Numbered from the stretch's first letter, positions 10,436 to 18,565 are shown. The stretch is DNA of 64,000 bases from Sterolibacterium denitrificans (GCF_900174485.1 NZ_LT837803.1:2309305-2373304); one strand, 5' to 3'. Made by a program: numbers and translations. Notes: generated by a model not told the origin, from the letters alone.

Positions 10436-10620
10436 CCAAGGCGCTTACCCAACTCCCGTCCCCGCTCCTTTGGAGCCAGATAGCCCGTATCGCCGGCCAT
10501 CCCGCGCTGTCAGCCCCGGACAACGGGCCGCTTGGACGGCTGGTTCATGAAACCGGCCAGCGCCAGTATTTGCCGACGATGAGATCGCCTAACACCGTAA
10601 CGCTAAGATAAAGCACCGCG
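10436..10620. other. Intergenic gap after valS, nothing recognised
   Basis: Between the converging ends of valS and the XRE regulator. No intrinsic terminator with a T-tract, RNA gene or convincing ORF is visible. One minus-strand frame ends [17 protein letters not shown] before a stop near 10433, which could be a gene remnant, but nothing upstream supports it. Confidence 0.4.
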
Positions 10621-10860
10621 CTACGACGCCAGTTCCCGTTCGACACCCGGAGCTTCCAGCAGCACCGAAGGTGCCACACCCAGCGCTTCCGCCAGCTTGA
10701 AGATGTTGAGCAGAGCGATGTTGCGTTGGCCGCGCTCGACGCCGCCGAGGTAGCTGCGCGCCAGACCGCTTTCCAGCGCCAGGCGCTCTTGTGACCAGCC
10801 TTTGGTTTTCCTGACTTCTATCAGCCTCAGGCCGAAGCGTGTGCGCGGGTCGATGGGCAT
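10621..10860 (-). CDS. Small XRE-family HTH transcriptional regulator
   Basis: A 79-residue protein that is nearly all one Cro/C1-type helix-turn-helix: RLIEVRKTKGWSQERLALES then LARSYLGGVERGQRN (recognition helix) and ALLNIFKLAEALGV. A TTG at 10875 would add five residues, but ATG at 10860 is preceded by a purine-rich GAGAAAGAGA and fits the family better. Such single-domain proteins accompany restriction-modification, toxin-antitoxin or integrated elements as autoregulators. Its promoter side carries a 15-bp tandem repeat and then accessory DNA. The target genes are unknown. Confidence 0.85.
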   Translation of the reverse strand: MPIDPRTRFGLRLIEVRKTKGWSQERLALESGLARSYLGGVERGQRNIALLNIFKLAEALGVAPSVLLEAPGVERELAS

Positions 10861-10885
10861 ATTTCTCTTTCTCAAAGAGAAACAA

Positions 10886-10985
10886 CTCTATGAGTACCCC
10901 CTCTATCAGGCTACGCTCGATAAGAGCACGCTCTATAAGTGACATTTGTATTATTTCCGCATAGAATGACCTCTATGAGTGACAT
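10886..10985. repeat. 15-bp tandem repeat (CTCTATNAGT core) beside the XRE gene
   Basis: Four units start at 10886, 10901, 10916 and 10931 with exactly 15-bp spacing: CTCTATGAGTACCCC, CTCTATCAGGCTACG, CTCGATAAGAGCACG, CTCTATAAGTGACAT. A fifth, CTCTATGAGTGACAT, begins at 10971. They begin 25 bp upstream of the XRE start codon. They could be operator sites for that regulator; 15 bp is not an integral number of helical turns, so neighbouring sites would sit on different faces. Confidence 0.7.
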
Positions 10986-11005
10986 CAACCTCACAGGAGG
11001 GCCTG

Positions 11006-11326
11006 GTGGCAAGTGTCTGGAAAACGGCCGGCCTGGGTGCCATCGTCGGATCGCCAAGTGCAGTGGCACATTTGCGGCAGCACATTGCACTACGCCCGAA
11101 CTTACGCCACGAGGCAGGCAAGGCAGCCCAATCTTTACGCGCATCCTACGAGCGCCGTCTGGGCAGCCTTCGTACCAGGGCGAAACATCCTTTCCGGGTG
11201 CTCAAGCGGCAGTTTGGCCATACAAAGGTGAGATACCAGGGACTTGCCAAGAACACGGCACAGTTGAAAACGCTGTTTGCGCTGTCCTATCTGTGGATGG
11301 CGCAACGGTATTGCTGGCGGCGATAG
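11006..11326 (+). pseudogene. IS5-family transposase C-terminal remnant
   Basis: The last ~55 residues (from about 11160) read KHPFRVLKRQFG, then KVRYQGLAKNTAQLKTLFALS and LWMA. This is the diagnostic C-terminal end of IS5-group DDE transposases, including the region around the catalytic Glu, but without the rest of the catalytic domain. Upstream residues from a possible GTG at 11006 (after AGGAGG) are not recognisably transposase. No clear terminal inverted repeat is seen on either side. It is a scar of an insertion at the edge of the AT-rich island. Confidence 0.7.
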
Positions 11327-11339
11327 GAGAGGTGCGTCC

Positions 11340-11619
11340 ATGAAGCACCCAAAGCCCCCACAATAGGGCTGTAAATGACACAGATACGACGCTGAATGTC
11401 ACAACTATTGAATAAAAATCAATATGGCGCGCAAGCCTAACGGAACCCGTTCGGGTGGTGTACTGTTCAGACTATCCATAAGGAGTCACAATATTTAAAT
11501 ATATTAAAACCAGAAAAACCCACTGATGGGAAAATTGATCCCATTAGTGCCAATCCATTTTCTCTCTTAAAAAGTTTTCAACTTCTGTCAGGATAGACCA
11601 ACAACAAAGGAAACGTCAT
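11340..11619. other. AT-rich gap upstream of the island gene, with an inverted repeat
   Basis: Composition shifts from GC-rich to AT-rich here. At 11521-11549 the arms CACTGATGGGA and TCCCATTAGTG face each other across a 7-base loop (11-bp stem with one G-U pair). No T-tract follows, so it may be an operator or an mRNA hairpin ahead of the gene at 11620. No ORF of note. Confidence 0.45.
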
Positions 11620-13530
11620 ATGAGCACAATTACCGAAAGTGTAACTGACAATGCCGTCGATAAGGCTACCCTAGATAAGATGCCACAAATCTGGAACCCA
11701 AACGCTGCGGTAAATTGGTCTCTATTATTCACCCCAGTGTTTGGTACATACTTTCAGTACAGAAACTGGATAACCTTAAACGAGCCAGAGCGTGCAAAAA
11801 CAACAAGGATTTGGCTTATTCTCAGTTGTTGTTTCCTTGCATTTCGTGTAGCCAGTGCTTTTAACTTTATCATCCTTACAGAATCTTTATTCATACCACT
11901 CTTTGGAGGTTTTGTTGTTTACTTCTTTACGTGGTATTTTTTGGATGGGCGTACTCAGAATACCTATATGAAGGAAAAGTACCAAGGTATGTATCGCCGC
12001 AAGTCATGGAAGATTCCACTACTGATTGCAATTCCCATCTTCTACGTGGTAACAGTTGTTGACTGGCATAACCACCCAATGTCGATTACTTCAGACTCAG
12101 CAGAGGTGAAGCTCGTCAAGAACGGCTATCTTGATGAGTGCCAGGAGTATACGGTGGATCAGATAATTACACACTTTATGCACAACCCAACTTGGGAATC
12201 AGGTAAGGCTATCGATGGCGATGTTAAAGGCAAGGATATAGTAAATATTCGTGGAAAAATCTCCTACCATGACAAGCCGGTCGAAGCAGTAATGCAATTC
12301 GTAGTTGAAGGGAGTAGCTTCACACTTCAGGCTATTGAGTACAATGGCGTTCCACAACCGGCACTCATGGCAACTGGTCTAATCATGAAGATGTGCGAAA
12401 GCGTTCCAGCCAATATGTCTGTCACAGCGCCTTTAACTCAAGTGCCCAGCCCGGTATTTGAACCTGTAGTTCAGGCTCCGGTAGACAAAGAGTTCACCAT
12501 AGTTGGAACTGTGGTTTATAGTAATGGAGAAACTACAATTGGCTCCATAAAATCAATAGATGAGATTGAGAGCTACACTTTTACCTTGGATACAGAAGCT
12601 GGTGAGAAGATAATACAGGCTTGCCATGAGGCTACGGGTGACGGTATTTACTGCAAAATCGAAGGTATAGTCTCTAATGACAATAACATAGCATCGGTTA
12701 TATCGGCTGAAATTGAAATAAGAGAATACAGTAACGCCTTCTCTACACAGACCAATGTAGTAACCCCAGCATCAAATACAAAAATATATAACACTAAAGA
12801 ATTAGAATCTTTTCTAAACAAGATGACTCTAATAGAGAAGAAAAATATTATTAATAAAATAAGTACTTACCCAGAAAAAACAGTGTTTGATATTTGTTAT
12901 GAAAAATACTCTAGCATTGAGAAACGAGATGGGTGTGCACTCTCCTTAACAGCCGACACTAACTTATGGGAGAAATCACGAAGAATCTATATGCTCAAAA
13001 CACTTAATGAAATAGTTTGCCATTCAAATTTTAGTCAAGATAGTTTAGAAGTGATTCCTCAAGAACTACAGTCCCAAGATTCCAAGAATATATTTTGTGG
13101 ATTTTCTCATGAGCGGCTTACCAATCTTGCTAAAGGCCAAAGTGCTAAGTCGTGCCCAGAGTATATGATGACGGTAAACCATCCTTTGATTAAAGCAAAT
13201 AAATCACCATTAACTTTATTCCAAATATTAGTTGAACCAAATAATGCAGAAATACGACTTGGTGGAGTATTAGAAAATTTCCAAGGAAATCGCTATATAC
13301 TTCGACAAGGAGACTTGGATCAGGAGATTCTTGTGAATGCCATGTTCAATCAACCAACAGATAAAAAACACGTAATTGCTGAAGTTGGAAGCAATACCAA
13401 GAAATTCTTGAATAACAAATTAGTAATTGGATCTGGAATAGGTATATATGGTATTTATAGGAGGAATGAATTAAATTATTCAACAGAAAAACAATTACCT
13501 GTTATTGAAACCCTTTGTATTGAGAACTAA
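11620..13530 (+). CDS. Uncharacterised membrane-anchored protein of an AT-rich island
   Basis: Unknown function; 636 residues. The N-terminus (residues ~22-50) reads MPQIWNPNAAVNWSLLFTPVFGTYFQYRNW, then hydrophobic segments near 62-80, 83-108 and 128-145 give about three to four membrane spans. After that lies a large, probably extracytoplasmic region with no motif I recognise; the WNPNAAxxWSLLFxPxFGxxxxxxNW opening resembles N-termini seen in several unannotated proteobacterial membrane proteins. AAGGA at 11606-11610 precedes the ATG. Codon use is strongly A/T-biased compared with all flanking genes, so it is very likely acquired horizontally. Confidence 0.75.
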   Translation: MSTITESVTDNAVDKATLDKMPQIWNPNAAVNWSLLFTPVFGTYFQYRNWITLNEPERAKTTRIWLILSCCFLAFRVASAFNFIILTESLFIPLFGGFVVYFFTWYFLDGRTQNTYMKEKYQGMYRRKSWKIPLLIAIPIFYVVTVVDWHNHPMSITSDSAEVKLVKNGYLDECQEYTVDQIITHFMHNPTWESGKAIDGDVKGKDIVNIRGKISYHDKPVEAVMQFVVEGSSFTLQAIEYNGVPQPALMATGLIMKMCESVPANMSVTAPLTQVPSPVFEPVVQAPVDKEFTIVGTVVYSNGETTIGSIKSIDEIESYTFTLDTEAGEKIIQACHEATGDGIYCKIEGIVSNDNNIASVISAEIEIREYSNAFSTQTNVVTPASNTKIYNTKELESFLNKMTLIEKKNIINKISTYPEKTVFDICYEKYSSIEKRDGCALSLTADTNLWEKSRRIYMLKTLNEIVCHSNFSQDSLEVIPQELQSQDSKNIFCGFSHERLTNLAKGQSAKSCPEYMMTVNHPLIKANKSPLTLFQILVEPNNAEIRLGGVLENFQGNRYILRQGDLDQEILVNAMFNQPTDKKHVIAEVGSNTKKFLNNKLVIGSGIGIYGIYRRNELNYSTEKQLPVIETLCIEN

Positions 13531-13577
13531 AAATCGACAAATTAAGGATTGCAAGACGAAAACGAGACAAAATTACA

Positions 13578-14189
13578 GTGAGGAACGCAAGGCTCGACCT
13601 TTCGTTCCTGAGGAGATTGCTGTGTGGCTCTTGCGGCCCCCTCACCATCATTAGGGCCCTCAATCATAGGAGATGCAAAAATGCGAACGAAGCAAGCTGG
13701 TCCAAACCCATCCCCCTCAAGAAGGGACCGCTCGGCAGCTATGTGCTCCAGTTAGAAGATTTGCCAGAGGAGCCAGGCGTCTACGTCTTTGGACGAAAAC
13801 ATGGCGAGAGCGTAGTTCCAATCTACATCGGTGAAACGCTGTCGATTCGAAGGAGAGTTAAGGGCCATCTCAATTCCTTAGCACTTATGCGAGCTATTGA
13901 GAATGCCCCAATAGGAGGTCGATTCTTCATTTACTGCACTGTAAAAGCTGTCTCAAAAGAGAAAGCAAAGAAGCATGCCAAAGTGCTAGAAAAGGCACTT
14001 CTTATGCATGCGCAGAGTGAAGGTCATGAACTCTTCAACAAGAAGGGCACCAAGCTGCCTACCGACACCATCTCGTTTACTGGTAATCGAACATCAGAAG
14101 CAATTGCGCCCAGAATCATGCTGATTAGGCGCGCATTGACAAAAACCAAGAGGCCGAGCTCTCTCAAGAAACATACCCCAAATGGCTGA
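13578..14189 (+). CDS. GIY-YIG nuclease-like protein
   Basis: The central part (residues ~57-95) reads EEPGVYVFGRK, then VPIYIGETLSIRRRVKGHL, the two-strand GIY-YIG core with the following Arg and His helix. A catalytic Glu further on cannot be placed with confidence. The ORF starts at GTG 13578, but the first ~45 residues look unlike protein and a better-placed ATG with GGAG lies at 13681 in another frame. A small indel near 13705-13730 (a run of C) could have shifted the true N-terminus. Moderately AT-rich and part of the same imported block as the membrane-protein gene. Confidence 0.65.
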   Translation: MRNARLDLSFLRRLLCGSCGPLTIIRALNHRRCKNANEASWSKPIPLKKGPLGSYVLQLEDLPEEPGVYVFGRKHGESVVPIYIGETLSIRRRVKGHLNSLALMRAIENAPIGGRFFIYCTVKAVSKEKAKKHAKVLEKALLMHAQSEGHELFNKKGTKLPTDTISFTGNRTSEAIAPRIMLIRRALTKTKRPSSLKKHTPNG

Positions 14190-14362
14190 GTTAAATACTG
14201 GTTTCAAGCATCCTCCGGAATCGGATTAAGTTTGAAGCCAAGCCATTTCGTGCGTCTGGTGGAATGGTGCATGACGCACTGGCGATACCGCTCCTCAAGG
14301 GAGGCTTCCCCACGCCACTAAAAGCAGAGCACTGTATGAGCAAGAAAGCTGAGCAGCATGAC

Positions 14363-14570
14363 TCAAAGCGTCTCGGCGCAGAAGGTGGCCGGCGTGACGA
14401 TGCGCGTGCGCCCGACACGGCCGCGTTACAGCAGCCCGGCGCGGCGGTCACCCGTTACCAGATAGTCTCGGCATCGCTGCCAAGTGCCATTGCCAACAGG
14501 TAAGCGTCGTTCGGTTCGATGCTATCTGGCAACAGCGGCAATTGCGCCATATTCCGGCTGGGTCGACCGT
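14363..14570 (-). pseudogene. PIN-domain toxin (VapC-like) remnant
   Basis: Reading leftward, one frame gives LPLLPDSIEPNDAYLLAMAL (the conserved PIN motif with acidic residues). After a frame change near 14462-14470 another frame gives YLVTGDRRAGLL, a TAA at 14426-14428 where the family has Gln, then RGRVGRTRIVTP and a stop at 14363. So the second half of a PIN ribonuclease is present, carrying at least one frameshift and one nonsense change and lacking its N-terminus. No antitoxin gene is visible beside it. Confidence 0.72.
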
Positions 14571-14590
14571 GACAAGCCTGTACTACAGCA

Positions 14591-14968
14591 TCAGAACGGG
14601 ATGTCATCGTCCGGCGGTACCTGCGATTCGTTCTCCCAGGCCGGCGGGACATCCTCCGGGCTACCGCCCGACAGTTTTTCAATGCGCCAGGCCTGCAGGC
14701 TGACGAAGCATTTTTCCGGCTTGCCCGGCGCGCTCCACAAGCGGCCGCCGAGGTTGAAGGCCACCTTGACCTCGTCCCCCTTCTTGTAATTGTCGAGCAC
14801 GGCGCATTTGTCCTTGACGAACTCCAGGGCGACGTAGTTCGGGTAGCTGGGGTTCTCGTCCTCGCCAGTCAGTTTGACCACCAGCTCGCGCTTGGTAAAA
14901 CCGTTCTGCCCGTAGGTCCGGGTCTCGTCGATATTGTGAATCTCGCCCTGGATATCAAAACTTGCCAT
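14591..14968 (-). CDS. DUF3127 (OB-fold-like) protein with SSB-like acidic tail
   Basis: A 125-residue protein. Residues ~1-95 match the DUF3127 pattern (FDIQGEIHNIDETRTYG, FTKRELVV, NYVALEFVKDKC, GDEVKVAFNLGGR), predicted to be OB-fold-like. The last residues, DDDIPF, equal the tip by which single-stranded-DNA-binding protein SSB recruits RecQ, RecO, exonuclease I and others. This suggests an SSB-related role on DNA, by inference. The ATG at 14968 follows a leader containing an intrinsic terminator. The family is found mainly in Bacteroidetes and scattered proteobacteria. Confidence 0.8.
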   Translation of the reverse strand: MASFDIQGEIHNIDETRTYGQNGFTKRELVVKLTGEDENPSYPNYVALEFVKDKCAVLDNYKKGDEVKVAFNLGGRLWSAPGKPEKCFVSLQAWRIEKLSGGSPEDVPPAWENESQVPPDDDIPF

Positions 14969-15007
14969 AGCCTTCCCTGCTCCTGCCTTGTGCCGTGTGG
15001 CTGAAAT

Positions 15008-15043
15008 AAAAAACCACGCGGCTTCTTTTCATGTGCCGCGTGG
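15008..15043 (-). terminator. Intrinsic terminator 40 bp upstream of the DUF3127 gene
   Basis: On the minus strand CCACGCGGC and GCCGCGTGG form a perfect 9-bp stem (15035-15043 and 15014-15022) around a 12-base loop, followed by six U (15008-15013). It lies before, not after, the DUF3127 ATG, so it either ends a short RNA made from 15108-15290 or acts as an attenuator. Confidence 0.8.
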
Positions 15044-15290
15044 GTATCGATCACTGAAACCCCGGCATGCTGCACCTGGCCTCGCAAAACGAAAGCTTCT
15101 CCGGATCGTCCGTCATTATAAATGCTCGGGACCGCAGAGCCGGGAGTCGGCTCTTGCATAAACACGTTGCCACCCGGTTACTGGGCACATCCCCTCCATG
15201 ACGGACAAATCTTTCCAGCCCGGGCCATCCAGGGATTTCGAGCGTTATTAAAGGGGCCTCGATTTCCCCCGCCTACACGGACATCAAGTG
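15044..15290 (-). ncRNA. Candidate structured leader or small RNA
   Basis: No gene in this 250-bp stretch. On the minus strand, 15198-15206 (GTCCGTCAT) can pair with 15108-15116 (ATGACGGAC), a perfect 9-bp closing stem around ~80 bases. Inside it AGAGCCG/CGGCTCT (15136-15154) forms a 7-bp hairpin with a 5-base loop. The terminator at 15008-15043 follows. A TATAAT at 15115-15120 (minus) could instead start an RNA of ~100 bases. I match it to no riboswitch class by eye. Confidence 0.45.
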
Positions 15291-15291
15291 T

Positions 15292-15909
15292 CTAAACGAA
15301 AAGACTGACGTCCGCCTTCTGCGCCTCGGGCAAAAAGGTGGCGGCGCCAGCGAAATCCACGCCGTTGATGAAGTCATCCGCCGCATAGCCGAACAGGTCC
15401 ACGCTCATCTGGCAGGCGATCATTTCCACGCCGGCTTCCAGCGCCAGTTCGCGCAATTCGGCAATGCCGGCGACGCCCTTGTTGCGGATGGTCTGCTGCA
15501 TCAGCTTGGTGGCCAGCGTCTCGAAGCCCGGGATGCCGGCCTGGATCAGGTTGGGAATGTTCCATTGCAACGCCTGGAACCAATCCGGGCCGAAAGGCAT
15601 TTTCATTGGCATCGCCGGGTTTCCCAGCGGACTGACCTTGAGATCGGTCAGGTCCTTTTTCAGTAGGTTCAGGCCGTAGAACGTAAAGAACAGCTTGACC
15701 TGCCAGCCCAGGGCAGCCGCCGTCGTCGCCAGGATGAACGGTGGATAGCCCCAGTCCAGCGTGCCCTTGCTGGCAATCAGCGCCAGCGTGGGCACATGGC
15801 TCTGCGCCCGTGCGGCCAAGGCTGCTTCGATACGCTGCGGCAGCAGCTCGGCCAGGCGTTCATCGACCCGTTGCCGGATCAGTGCTTCGATTTCCGCCTC
15901 GGTCTTCAC
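15292..15909 (-). CDS. dsrE2: DsrE2-type sulfur-carrier protein (DsrE/DsrF/DrsH-like)
   Basis: 205 residues. After an amphipathic helix the protein shows ASKGTLDWGYPPFILATTAA, FFTFYGLNLLKKD, NPAMPMKMPFGPDW, then GVEMIACQMSVDLFGY and GVDFAGAATFL. These are the DsrE2 signatures with the Cys (in ACQM) that carries persulfide in related proteins. DsrE2 normally travels with rhodanese and tusA in cytoplasmic sulfur transfer of sulfur-oxidising bacteria. Here it stands alone, 29 bp downstream of cysS on the same strand, so it may be co-transcribed with it. The enzymatic partner is not in the window. Confidence 0.88.
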   Translation of the reverse strand: MKTEAEIEALIRQRVDERLAELLPQRIEAALAARAQSHVPTLALIASKGTLDWGYPPFILATTAAALGWQVKLFFTFYGLNLLKKDLTDLKVSPLGNPAMPMKMPFGPDWFQALQWNIPNLIQAGIPGFETLATKLMQQTIRNKGVAGIAELRELALEAGVEMIACQMSVDLFGYAADDFINGVDFAGAATFLPEAQKADVSLFV

Positions 15910-15938
15910 GCCTCAGTCCTCGCGACTCGCCAACGCAC

Positions 15939-17327
15939 TCAGGCCCGCCGCCACAGCGTGCCCTGCGGCGTGTCTTCCAGCACCACGCCCGCTTCCAGCA
16001 GCTCGGAACGGATGCGGTCGGCCTCGGCGTAGTCCTTCGTCTGCTTGGCGGCGGCACGCGCGGCGATGCGCGCATCGATATCCTCGTTGCTCAGGCCGCC
16101 TGCAGCCACCGGCGCGGCATGCAGGTATTCGCTGGGATCGCGCTGCAGCAGGCCCAGTAAACCGCCCAGGCTGCGCAACAAACTCGCCAGCGTTGCATCC
16201 TGGTGACGATTGACTTCGGTCGCCAGTTCAAACAGCACGGCGAGCGCTTCCGGTGTGTTGAAGTCATCATCCATCGCCGCCTTGAAGCGGGCCGCCGGAC
16301 CGTCGGTCCAGTCGATTTCCGCCGCGTCAGCCGTTGCCGGCGCGGCTTTCAGCGCCGTGTACAACCGCGTCAGCGCGCCACGTGCATCGTCCAGGTGCGC
16401 ATCCGAATAATTCAGCGGGCTGCGGTAATGCGCGCGCAGGATGAAGAAGCGCACCACCTCGGCATCGTACTGCTTCAGCACTTCGCGGATGGTGAAGAAA
16501 TTGCCCAGCGACTTCGACATTTTCTCGTCATCGACGCGCACGAAACCGTTGTGCATCCAGTAATTGACGAAAGTATTCCCGTGCGCGCCCTCGCTCTGGG
16601 CGATTTCATTTTCGTGATGCGGAAACTGCAGATCCTGCCCGCCGCCGTGGATGTCGAAATGCGGCCCCAGTAGTTGCGAACTCATCGCCGAGCATTCGAT
16701 ATGCCAGCCCGGCCGCCCCTCGCCCCAAGGCGAAGCCCAGCGCGCTTCCGCCGGCTCATTCTCCTTGCCGCGCTTCCAGAGCACGAAATCCAGCGGGTCC
16801 TGCTTGCCATCCCGGATATCGACGCGCTCGCCGGCACGCAGATCTTCCAGCGACTTGCCGGAGAGCTTGCCGTAGCCGTCGAACTTGCGCACGTGAAAGC
16901 AGACATCCTGGTTGCCGGCCACGTAGGCATAGCCGTTTTTCTCCAGGGCAGAAATCATCTCCAGCATCTGCGGCACGTGGTCAGTGGCGCGCGGCTCGAA
17001 ATCGGGACGCGCCACGCCCAGCGCGGCGGCATCCTCGTGCATCGCGGCGATGAAACGATCGGTCAGGGCGCGCAGACTCTCATCGTTTTCCTGCGCCCGC
17101 CGAATGATCTTATCGTCGATGTCGGTGATGTTGCGCACGTAGGTGACCCGATAGCCGCTGGCCCGCAGCCAGCGCGCCACCATGTCGAAGACGACGAGCA
17201 CCCTGGCATGCCCCAGATGGCAGTAGTCATACACGGTCATGCCGCAGACATACATGCGCACCTCGCCAGGTTCGATGGGAACGAAAGCCTGCTTGTCGCG
17301 CGTAAGGGTATTGTGAATTTTCAGCAT
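15939..17327 (-). CDS. cysS: Cysteinyl-tRNA synthetase
   Basis: Class I synthetase of 462 residues. [18 protein letters not shown] (residues ~25-42) holds the zinc-ligand Cys and the HIGH-type motif. GWHIECSAM and [10 protein letters not shown] supply further zinc ligands and Cys recognition, and KMSKSLGN near 267 is the KMSKS loop. The C-terminal anticodon-binding part is present. Followed closely by dsrE2. Confidence 0.99.
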   Translation of the reverse strand: MLKIHNTLTRDKQAFVPIEPGEVRMYVCGMTVYDYCHLGHARVLVVFDMVARWLRASGYRVTYVRNITDIDDKIIRRAQENDESLRALTDRFIAAMHEDAAALGVARPDFEPRATDHVPQMLEMISALEKNGYAYVAGNQDVCFHVRKFDGYGKLSGKSLEDLRAGERVDIRDGKQDPLDFVLWKRGKENEPAEARWASPWGEGRPGWHIECSAMSSQLLGPHFDIHGGGQDLQFPHHENEIAQSEGAHGNTFVNYWMHNGFVRVDDEKMSKSLGNFFTIREVLKQYDAEVVRFFILRAHYRSPLNYSDAHLDDARGALTRLYTALKAAPATADAAEIDWTDGPAARFKAAMDDDFNTPEALAVLFELATEVNRHQDATLASLLRSLGGLLGLLQRDPSEYLHAAPVAAGGLSNEDIDARIAARAAAKQTKDYAEADRIRSELLEAGVVLEDTPQGTLWRRA

Positions 17328-17352
17328 GGAAACTGTTCGAAGCGATCGGGTG

Positions 17353-17390
17353 CCGTATTTACCGCATTTACCGCACTTGCCGCATTTGAT
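17353..17390. repeat. Degenerate 9-bp tandem repeat upstream of cysS
   Basis: Four units GCCGTATTT, ACCGCATTT, ACCGCACTT, GCCGCATTT lie head to tail, 26 bp before the cysS ATG (on its upstream side), in the gap between cysS and the divergent TPR gene. On the other strand the unit is AAATGCGGT, close to the 9-bp unit in the tail of the phosphopantetheinyl transferase gene. Confidence 0.65.
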
Positions 17391-17521
17391 GGGGAGCGGC
17401 TGCGCCGATGACGCGCCAGCCCGCGTCTCCCCTGCGCCGACCGTGATGACGGCATGAACAAATCGGCTATTCTTGGTAGAATGAAAAGCTAAGGATCGCC
17501 CGGAAAAGGACTAATTATAAC

Positions 17522-18565
17522 ATGCGCACACGTCTCCTCAGCCTGAGAACACCTGTTGCAATCCTCACAGCAGCGCTGCTGGCACTCGCTCCGCCGGCCC
17601 ATGCCGATGCGTTGCAGGACATCGGCAAATTGATGAAACAAGGCCAGTACGCCCAGGCGCTGGAACGGGCCGAACGCTATCTCTCCTCCAATCCGAAGGA
17701 TCCGCAAGGCCGCTTCCTCAAGGGACTGATCCTGACCGAGCTGAACCGCCAACCTGAAGCCATCGTCGTCTTCACCAAGCTCACCGAGGATTTTCCCGAA
17801 TCGCCCGAGCCCTACAACAACCTCGCCGTGATCTACGCCCAGCAAAAGCAGTACGACAAGGCACGCCAGGCGCTGGAAATGGCGATACGCACCCATCCCT
17901 CCTACGCTACCGCGCATGAGAACCTCGGCGACATTTACGCCCACATGGCCAGCCAGGCCTACGACAAGGCACTGTCGATCGACTCGTCGAACGCCAGCGC
18001 TCAGACCAAACTGGCAATGATCCGCGACATGATGACCGGCGCAGGCTATGCCCCCACCAGCGGAGACAAGCGCCCTGCCGCAAAGCCGACCGTACCCCCG
18101 GTCGCCGTGGCACCGACACCGACGCCTGCCGCGCCTCCCCCGCCCGTCAGCGTTGCGCCGCCAGCCGCCAAGCCCACGCCGCCGGTCACAACGCCGCCTG
18201 AACGCCAACTGGCCGCAGGCGAGGAAGACGACGTTCGCAGGGCCGTCGAAAACTGGGCTGCCGCATGGGCAGGAAAGGACATGGGAAATTACCTTTCATC
18301 TTATGCAAAGGATTTCGAGTTACCCAGGGGACAATCGAGATCGTCCTGGGAAGCTGAACGCCACGCGCGCATTGCCAAAAGGTCTGGCACCATCCAGGTC
18401 GAGGTCGAAAACCTGAGCGTGACGATGGAAGGCCCGGATCGCGCCACGGCACGCTTCCGCCAGTATTACCGCGCCGCTTCATTGAAAAACACCACCAGCA
18501 AGATCCTCACCATGGTCAAGCGCAACGGCGCCTGGCAGATCAAGCAGGAACGCGTTGGCAAATAA
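17522..18565 (+). CDS. Exported TPR protein with C-terminal NTF2-like domain
   Basis: 347 residues. Residues 1-28 are a signal peptide ending near AHA. Residues ~30-165 contain TPR units (KQGQYAQALERAERYLSSNP, PYNNLAVIYAQQKQYDKARQALE, AYDKALSID). A Pro/Ala/Val-rich linker (~178-230) follows. Residues ~240-347 form an NTF2-like domain (VRRAVENWAAAWAGKDMGNYLSSYA ... NGAWQIKQERVGK). The same C-terminal fold closes the L,D-transpeptidase encoded 47 bp downstream, so the pair probably act together in the periplasm on peptidoglycan. AAGGA at 17505-17509 precedes the ATG. The exact role is unknown. Confidence 0.85.
   Translation: MRTRLLSLRTPVAILTAALLALAPPAHADALQDIGKLMKQGQYAQALERAERYLSSNPKDPQGRFLKGLILTELNRQPEAIVVFTKLTEDFPESPEPYNNLAVIYAQQKQYDKARQALEMAIRTHPSYATAHENLGDIYAHMASQAYDKALSIDSSNASAQTKLAMIRDMMTGAGYAPTSGDKRPAAKPTVPPVAVAPTPTPAAPPPPVSVAPPAAKPTPPVTTPPERQLAAGEEDDVRRAVENWAAAWAGKDMGNYLSSYAKDFELPRGQSRSSWEAERHARIAKRSGTIQVEVENLSVTMEGPDRATARFRQYYRAASLKNTTSKILTMVKRNGAWQIKQERVGK

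Noticed and set aside
10589-10945. Minus-strand ORF starting with repeated LIER-type pentads
   Set aside because: The repeat part is the 15-bp DNA repeat, and the remainder is a shifted frame of the XRE gene.
10939-11343. Plus-strand 134-codon ORF with several Cys
   Set aside because: Overlaps the transposase remnant in another frame; composition does not look like a protein.
14264-14503. Plus-strand 79-codon ORF
   Set aside because: Antisense to the PIN pseudogene, which explains the sequence better.
14869-15165. Minus-strand 98-codon ORF overlapping the DUF3127 start
   Set aside because: It crosses the intrinsic terminator and the structured leader; no recognisable protein.
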